Source: Mycoplasmatota bacterium
GTDB lineage: Bacteria; Bacillota_I; Bacilli_A; Izemoplasmatales; Izemoplasmataceae
DNA: 7,748 nt
Direction: 5' to 3'
Assembly: GCA_030641535.1 (NCBI GenBank)
Contig: DAOWHG010000014.1
Span: 1 to 7,748 of the forward strand
The notes beneath the pieces were generated by a model. That model did not search any database. It saw only the letters and a list, made by a program, of their open reading frames with translations, and was not told the origin of the DNA. The translations under genes were made by a program, and so were the position numbers. Below are positions 7,701-7,748 of this stretch, piece after piece; within the stretch, counting starts at the first letter, position 1; every line of letters starts with the position of its first letter.

Positions 7701-7748
7701 TTAAATCTTGATATATTTCATAAGATTTTTTAATATCTTCTGACAAAA
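4735..7748 (-). CDS. purL: PurL, single-chain phosphoribosylformylglycinamidine (FGAM) synthase, 5' end cut by window edge
   Basis: PurL converts FGAR to FGAM using ATP and glutamine. The frame is open to the right edge. Numbering here starts at the first TTG (7746), which gives 1003 residues, but that codon is almost certainly internal. Long PurL proteins of this clade have about 1240 residues, so roughly 230 are missing, including the PurS-like domain and the conserved DHCRH segment. Synthetase half 1 shows ETHNHPTEIEPFGGA (79-93), GGKTGRDGIGGATGSSK (204-220) and DFGAGG (263-268). Half 2 shows EWSPYHG (466-472) and GGKDSMSGT (535-543). The C-terminal class I glutaminase (about 733-1003) starts at VFIPVFPGTNCEYDS, has nucleophile Cys837 in GICNGFQ, and His967 and Glu969 in GHSER. 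Ammonia is therefore made within one chain, with no need for PurQ or PurS. The whole fragment resembles streptococcal PurL from memory. Its TAA stop lies 8 bases into purC. Confidence 0.97.
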   Translation of the reverse strand, partial: LSEDIKKSYEIYQDLRDYTNRVDKPKTLMDIATINAKYEFKKGNLNDLEVSDEVNAASIYIDVDVDGVDEKWLLMFKNETHNHPTEIEPFGGASTCIGGAIRDPLSGRSFVYQAMRITGAGDITEDISETLVGKLPQKVISKVAALGYSSYGNQIGLATSFVNEIYHEGYIAKRMEIGAVIGAVKADIVRREKPILGDIVILLGGKTGRDGIGGATGSSKIHDDTSIDTSSAEVQKGNAPEERKIQRLFRKHEVIKLIKKSNDFGAGGVSVAIGELADGIEINLNKVPTKYDGINGTELAISESQERMSVVISAKDKKEFINLCHDENIEAVQIATITGNNRLIMKWNDKIICDISRDFINTSGIRQIVKVKFPIIREKTPFKKDYKGNSIKEKVMSLLIDKNISEKQGLIEMFDSTVGKTTVLAPFGGKYQLTKTQTSVHKIPVQNKITKTVSLMAYGFNPYISEWSPYHGSMFAVIESMSKIVATGGDYKNIRFTFQEYFEKLNANNLSWSKPLGSLLGAMRTLKEFSLSAIGGKDSMSGTYNDISVPPTLVSFAVAVDKENNIISPEFKKTDSYLYLVKHNKDSKHLPNFKVLSKNFEFIKKHINNKNIISATALEFGGLAEALIKSSFGNKTGFNIKTNLPLFDYDYGSILIESAVELEYDNLIYLGATNSSKTIMINEESISIDNCVMKNRELYKSNYPIYHNEERVEEIKKINTAKGFSSEIKKIEEVNVFIPVFPGTNCEYDSESTFIKNGANVIPFVFKNQTEEDINNSINEFVEHIDNSHIIMLSGGFSSGDEPDGSGKFIANVLRNKKVAEAITNFLNKKHLILGICNGFQALTKSGLLPYGSVQNISKSDPILFKNSINRHVSKFIKTKVSSISSPWLSSFKINDNHTIPISHGEGKFICEMNQYQELINNNQIAFQYVDGDNQATYNPMFNPNGSSHAIEGIISKDGLILGKMGHSERYEDGLHKNILGNKNQNIFINAINYFKGQVKIND
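4749..4754 (-). promoter_or_regulatory. Ribosome-binding site of purC, inside the purL end
   Basis: AGGTGA on the minus strand lies six bases before the purC ATG and within the last codons of purL. The same AGGTGA element precedes purF. Confidence 0.75.

Noticed and set aside
1..7748. TATAAT-like and TTGACA-like strings scattered through the window as internal promoters
   Set aside because: Such matches are expected by chance at this base composition, and all fall inside conserved coding sequence. None has a convincing paired box at proper spacing ahead of a gene.
1..7748. A mollicute genetic code with UGA read as tryptophan
   Set aside because: All six frames stay open under the standard code with no internal TGA, every tryptophan is TGG, and TGA terminates purC at the expected family length.
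1..7748. A novel system, mobile element or horizontally acquired island
   Set aside because: Every base belongs to, or directly separates, six recognised purine genes in a common operon arrangement. I saw no transposase, integrase, long repeat, array or local shift in base composition.

Overview
The window is one uninterrupted stretch of a de novo purine biosynthesis operon. All genes lie on the minus strand, so transcription runs from the right edge to the left edge. The order in transcription is purL (5' end cut by the right edge), purC, purF, purM, purN, purH (3' end cut by the left edge). I see no RNA gene, mobile element, CRISPR array, long repeat, terminator or internal promoter. No gene-free stretch exceeds 12 bases.

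The DNA is AT-rich (about 30% GC by eye on sampled lines), and every gene start has a clear Shine-Dalgarno sequence. PurL is the long single-chain type with a built-in glutaminase, as in streptococci, clostridia and Erysipelotrichia-like bacteria. It is not the split PurS/PurQ/PurL of Bacillus. PurF is the Bacillus-type enzyme with a propeptide and four cysteines for an iron-sulfur cluster. Together these suggest a low-GC Bacillota or a related standard-code lineage. Tryptophan is read from TGG throughout and TGA ends purC, so this is not a mollicute using UGA for tryptophan. The species cannot be named from this evidence.

Layout from right to left: purL 7748-4735, purC 4742-4038, purF 4025-2610, purM 2600-1575, purN 1575-982, purH 1007-1. 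Junctions are an 8-base overlap, a 12-base gap, a 9-base gap, a 1-base overlap and a 26-base overlap. This tight packing implies one polycistronic mRNA and probable translational coupling.

The six enzymes cover most of the route from PRPP to IMP. PurF makes phosphoribosylamine, PurN formylates GAR, PurL makes FGAM, PurM closes the first ring to AIR, PurC adds aspartate to CAIR to give SAICAR, and PurH does the last two steps to IMP. PurD, PurE/PurK and PurB are not in the window and may lie outside it. The purL promoter and any purine riboswitch or PurR site would also lie beyond the right edge. This is an ordinary housekeeping region. The findings are modest points of gene architecture, not a new system.
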